DNA of 64,000 nucleotides from Toxoplasma gondii ME49 (taxonomy: Eukaryota > Apicomplexa > Conoidasida > Eucoccidiorida > Sarcocystidae), in assembly GCF_000006565.2 (NCBI RefSeq), contig NC_031478.1:5170212-5234211 (forward strand), in the 5' to 3' direction. Shown one piece after another: positions 60,901 through 64,000 of the stretch. Below the pieces are notes generated by a model. The model did no database searches. It was not told the origin of the DNA and was given only the letters and a program-made list of their open reading frames with translations. The stretch's first letter is position 1; each line of letters opens with the position of its first letter. The position numbers were made by a program, and so were the translations under genes.

Positions 60901-63080
60901 TTGCTGAAGGATCACTTCCACATTTCCCTCTGAAACACGATTGAGAGAGCCCCGGAGTCGCTGCGTTAGGCCTCGACCTGCGTCTGTCGCTGTTTGTCTC
61001 GCCTTTTCAAGGCAAGAAAGAGGAAGTTTAGAGGCCACAAAATTCGCTTTGTCGGAGGCCTCCGACGCAGGCGCGGCACCATGCTGCCGTGTAGAGTTTC
61101 GGCCTGGATTGTCTCCGTCGAATTCGGCTTCATTTGATAACTCTCGCTGCGCTCTGTTGCGAAGGTGAGGAGGAAGGTATTTGCCTGCGGAGGCTGAAGC
61201 ACACGTCGAGTATTGCTCCGTTTTCAGTTTCAAATCTTCCCCCTCTTCTTCATCTTCTTCATCACCTTCATCTTCTTCTTCCTCTTCTTCTTCCTCTTCT
61301 TCTTCCTCTTCTTCTTCCTCCTCTTCTTCTTCCTCTTCTTCTTCCTCTTCTTCCTCTTCTTCTTCCTCTTCTTCTTCATTTTCTTCTTCATCATCTTCTT
61401 CATCTTCTTCATCATCTTCCTCTTCTTCATCTTCTTCGTCTTCCTCGGCTTCCACACGGCCTAGTTCCTCGTGCGCGCCTTCCTGTGTCTCTTCGCCTTC
61501 CATCTCGCCTTCGTCGTGGTCGTAGTCTGTCTTGGTTTTTCTTTTTCGGTTCTCGGCTTTTCCCCCCAGGATGTCGTCGAGAAGCGTCTGAAGGTCCTCG
61601 TCGAATCCGTCGTCGAGGAGTTCTTGGGCGAGCTTCTTTTTTTTCTTCTCTCCGGCTTTGCTGCTGTCTTTGCCGATTCCCAACTTCGACTCCAGGAAGG
61701 CCAGCTCGGCGTCCAGCTGTCGACCAGCCGCGTCCAGCGCGAGTCGCCGCTCTTCTGCTTTCCTATGCTCTTCAGTTGAGCGCGAAGAGACGCCGGAGAG
61801 AAGCAACACCTCTCCCGACACTGTGTGTTTCTTGTCCTTCGCCGACAGCGCAGACAGCACGCTGCCTCGAACGTCGAGAGAAGACAAAGAAGATGACAGA
61901 GATGAGGATAGAGACGAAGGTGTTTTCTTCTCGCGTCTCGGTGAGACGTCCTCCTCTTCGTCCTCGGAGTCGGCTTCAGGCCCGCAGGGTGTACGTACAC
62001 CAGAGCCGGTTCCCTGGTTGACTCGGACCCCAGATATCGCCGCCTTCTGCATGTCGAGTTGTCGCTCTAGGAGAGCCTTTTGTCTCTCGAGCTTCCACAG
62101 TTGCTGCTGCTTGCGATGGATCTGCTTCTTCTGTCGCCGCTCTTCATGGCGTCTCCGCTTGCGCTCCAGCACGGCCCTCTTCGACTTCTTCAAAGTTTCT
62201 GCAAGTTCTTGCTCGTGGCCAAAGGATCCTTCTCCGTCTTGTTGGGCCTCGCGGGGGTCTGCTTCGCTGCTCGGAAGTTCGTCCAAGTCACTCCCGCCTG
62301 CAAGTGGAGAAGAAAGACAATCTGAAATGAAGCTGGAATGAGCGGACCAAGTCTATCCTGGGCGCCTGAAGAAGAGAGAGATCTGCTTCCCGGGCAGGCT
62401 GTCATTTTGCGAAAGCGAGAAAAACGACCCCAGAGAGGAACCGGCACTCTGCTTCCTGGTGAGGCAAATGCGACTGCTGCTTTTCAGTCGAAGCCGAAGA
62501 ACGAGACACCGAACAACGTCCATAAAGGCGCCCGGTTTTGGCTCCTAGAACACAGCGTGGCGCCGGGCAGGTGGACAAAAATCGGAAAGTCGGGGAGATA
62601 CACTGGCTGACACCCAGGCGACAGCGACGCACAGCCCATACCTGCTATGTACATATAGAGGGTCACCATGCAGAGAGATGAAGGAACGGATCCGAGAATA
62701 TAACAAAACTGAGTCGTGTGGCAGAGAGATAAAACTCCCGGCACCGCTTTTAGCCAGTTATCCTCGAAGCACCGTGCCTCTTTTCCTCGCTTGACTGTCA
62801 CCAATTAAATGCACATTCTTTGCGTCTTGTTAATCGTTTGCTGCGACGAACCTTGCTGATCTACTTCTGGAAAGTTGTGTCGAGCGCTTCTGCCGCCTCT
62901 CGCTCTCTTCCTTTTGCCTCCTTCTTCTTCTATGCCTCTTCGCTTCCCAAGCCGTCGCCCCACGCTGTCTCCTCGAGAAAAAAGGGAGGAGGGAAGGGAG
63001 GAAGGAAGGGAGGAAAGGAGAGAAGAGGCTCCGAGAGACGCCGCCTTCTTCCTCTGCTGAGAAGGTCGACGACCTCGCAT
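54940..63080 (-). CDS. NOM1/Sgd1-type nucleolar MIF4G-MA3 protein
   Basis: Probable nucleolar factor in small ribosomal subunit maturation, by analogy with yeast Sgd1 and human NOM1. Exons, read downwards: 63080-62852, 62297-60868, 60221-59618, 59134-59038, 58233-57985, 57153-57066, 56811-56464, 55988-55842 and 55200-54940, giving about 1,150 residues, all in phase. The start ATG at 63080 has an in-frame stop 24 bases upstream. The N-terminus is very basic. A Glu/Asp tract (DNA 61241-61447) is followed by KYLPPHLR and LRGSLNRVSEGN, the entry to the MIF4G domain. MIF4G continues with LMQSMVESKFS and FLFDFNVVQ. The MA3 part includes LHSEEQKKIFLAIMSAES, then AFNPFYALVIARLC, VVELR and KLGVFLKEAFLLVLEDVLL, each matching the family in order. 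Exon 7 carries a roughly 60-residue Arg/Pro-rich insertion that could hide a small intron. The final 65 residues are unfamiliar. Confidence 0.88.
57256..57279. repeat. (TA)n microsatellite in a NOM1-like intron
   Basis: TA run in the intron 57154-57984. Confidence 0.85.
57542..57566. repeat. Second (TA)n microsatellite in the same intron
   Basis: TA run of about 25 bases in the intron 57154-57984; CATA-type repeats at 57808-57835 lie in the same intron. Confidence 0.85.
58798..58868. repeat. Long TA/TACA microsatellite in a NOM1-like intron
   Basis: About 70 bases of TATACA and TA units in the intron 58234-59037. It is the longest such tract in the window. Confidence 0.85.
61241..61447 (-). 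repeat. TCT/TCC repeat encoding an acidic tract
   Basis: About 200 bases in NOM1-like exon 2, pyrimidine-rich on the plus strand. Read on the minus strand it gives GAA, GAG and GAT codons for about 70 nearly all-acidic residues. The same repeat type codes Ser in the neighbouring ligase gene. Confidence 0.9.
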
Positions 63081-64000
63081 GGTGTCCGAGAAAGAGCCCC
63101 GTCAGCTGAAGCGTGAAGAGAGAAAAACACGAGAGAGAGAAGAAAAACACTGAGGTTATAACGCGTGTCGGCCTCTTCAAAGGACCACAGCGATATGTGC
63201 AGCCTAACAGAGGAGAGAGATGAGAAGGAGACGTGCAGCGCGGAGCCCGCGGTGTACGTACACCCGGTGAGGAGGTCCGGCAGGGCGCTTCAACGATGGT
63301 TGGCAGACGGTCAAGAGGGGTACGGAAGACAAGAGTGAGCCTTTAAGAAAGCGCGAAAGAACTCGAGACAACAACCACGAGAAAGACGAGGCAAAGCCCG
63401 CCAGTCGGGATTCCAGGCGCGCGAGGAGAGCCGTGAATTGGGCGGCAGCGGAGAGCAATCAAGCGGCCTCCGAGGAGATACAGAAGCCTCCCTGGGCACT
63501 CCAGGATGGCATAGACACGACCGGCCACGCGTCTGGGACTCACGCGCAGTCGAGAAACGAAGACAGGAGACGGCCGGTGTCGAAGAACAGTCTGCAATCG
63601 ACGTCCGGGCCGGCTTTGCATGCGCAGGTCGAGTCGTGGGGCCAGAGCGCAGAGCGAAAAAGCTCAGGAAAAACCAAGCAGGGACGAGGAGTAGGAAAGA
63701 AGAGCCTTCGATCTAGATGCAAAAAAAGGATCCTTAGGAAGAGAAAGAAAGAAGAGAAAGGAGAACGGATTCGCTGCCCTCAGCTGATTCAACCGGGCAG
63801 CGACCTTGCTCGTATTCGCCAGCGCATTTGCATGCACCACAGCGACGTGCTCTTCCACGGACCTTTTTCGTGCCAGAACGAGGTGCTGCTTCAAAGAAGA
63901 GAACCTTTCGACGGGAAACGCAGAAGAAAGTGAAAACAGAAACTGTTTTACTTCGTGTAAACTCGACGTCGGTCCCCTCTGCGGTCCGACGGCGTCCCTG
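63081..64000. other. Upstream region of the NOM1-like gene at the right edge
   Basis: Holds the 5' leader and promoter of the NOM1-like gene. A palindrome GTGTACGTACAC lies at 63252-63263, about 175 bases before the ATG. Further right, overlapping frames on both strands are open but not recognised. Confidence 0.45.
63664..63894 (-). CDS. Possible exon of another minus-strand gene
   Basis: The minus strand is open for 76 codons, and its first 40 residues (KQHLVLARKRSVEEHVAVVH onward, then ANALANTSKVAARLNQL) look like a helical protein segment. No family is recognised. If real, it would be near the 3' end of a gene beginning beyond 64000. The plus strand across the same place is open for 166 codons (63433-63933), so either or both may be chance. 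Confidence 0.2.
   Translation of the reverse strand: MKQHLVLARKRSVEEHVAVVHANALANTSKVAARLNQLRAANPFSFLFFLSLPKDPFFASRSKALLSYSSSLLGFS

Noticed and set aside
61134..62021. 295-codon plus-strand open frame rich in Leu and Pro
   Set aside because: It is the complement of the NOM1-like acidic exon; its composition follows from the TCT/TCC repeat.

Overview
The window looks like nuclear DNA of a coccidian apicomplexan of the Toxoplasma/Neospora/Hammondia group. This rests on gene style rather than a species-specific marker: many short exons with GT-AG introns, long disordered and low-complexity insertions in conserved proteins, (TA)n microsatellites, TGCATGC elements, and an axonemal dynein heavy chain next to a very large subtilisin. 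Only seven well-supported protein genes occupy 64 kb. I see no rRNA, convincing tRNA, CRISPR, transposon or viral element.

Layout. (1) 1-14354, minus: the N-terminal part (about 1,576 residues, 25 exons) of an axonemal dynein heavy chain that runs off the left edge. (2) 16443-22222, plus, head-to-head with the dynein: an RS-KH-KH-KH-KH-RGG RNA-binding protein in 8 exons. (3) 24712-32047, plus: a subtilisin-like serine protease of about 2,027 residues whose first exon is 5 kb and whose catalytic domain sits at the C-terminus. (4) 33708-36138, plus: a METTL21-type methyltransferase with a hydrophobic N-terminus, 2 exons. (5) 38652-44916, plus: the gamma subunit of translation initiation factor eIF2, 11 exons, 465 residues. 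(6) 47933-53043, plus: an Ariadne-type RBR E3 ubiquitin ligase, 7 exons, 676 residues, with a damaged RING1. (7) 54940-63080, minus, converging on the RBR gene: a NOM1/Sgd1-type nucleolar protein with MIF4G and MA3 domains, 9 exons, about 1,150 residues. A fragment of a further minus-strand gene may lie at the right edge.

The genes do not form a pathway or operon. They are independent eukaryotic genes: flagellar motility (male gamete), RNA binding, secretory proteolysis, protein methylation, translation initiation, ubiquitination and ribosome biogenesis. Exon boundaries were worked out by hand from reading-frame phase, GT/AG signals and protein-family continuity. Every junction quoted keeps frame, but none is confirmed by transcripts.

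The most noteworthy points are: loss of two ligands of the same zinc site in the RBR RING1; a Glu in place of the G4 Asp of the eIF2-gamma GTPase; serine tracts in the ligase and an acidic tract in the NOM1 protein that derive from the same TCT/TCC repeat type read on opposite strands; a possible secretory signal on the methyltransferase; and a 1.9-kb last intron in the KH gene that may give two C-termini and may hide an antisense exon.
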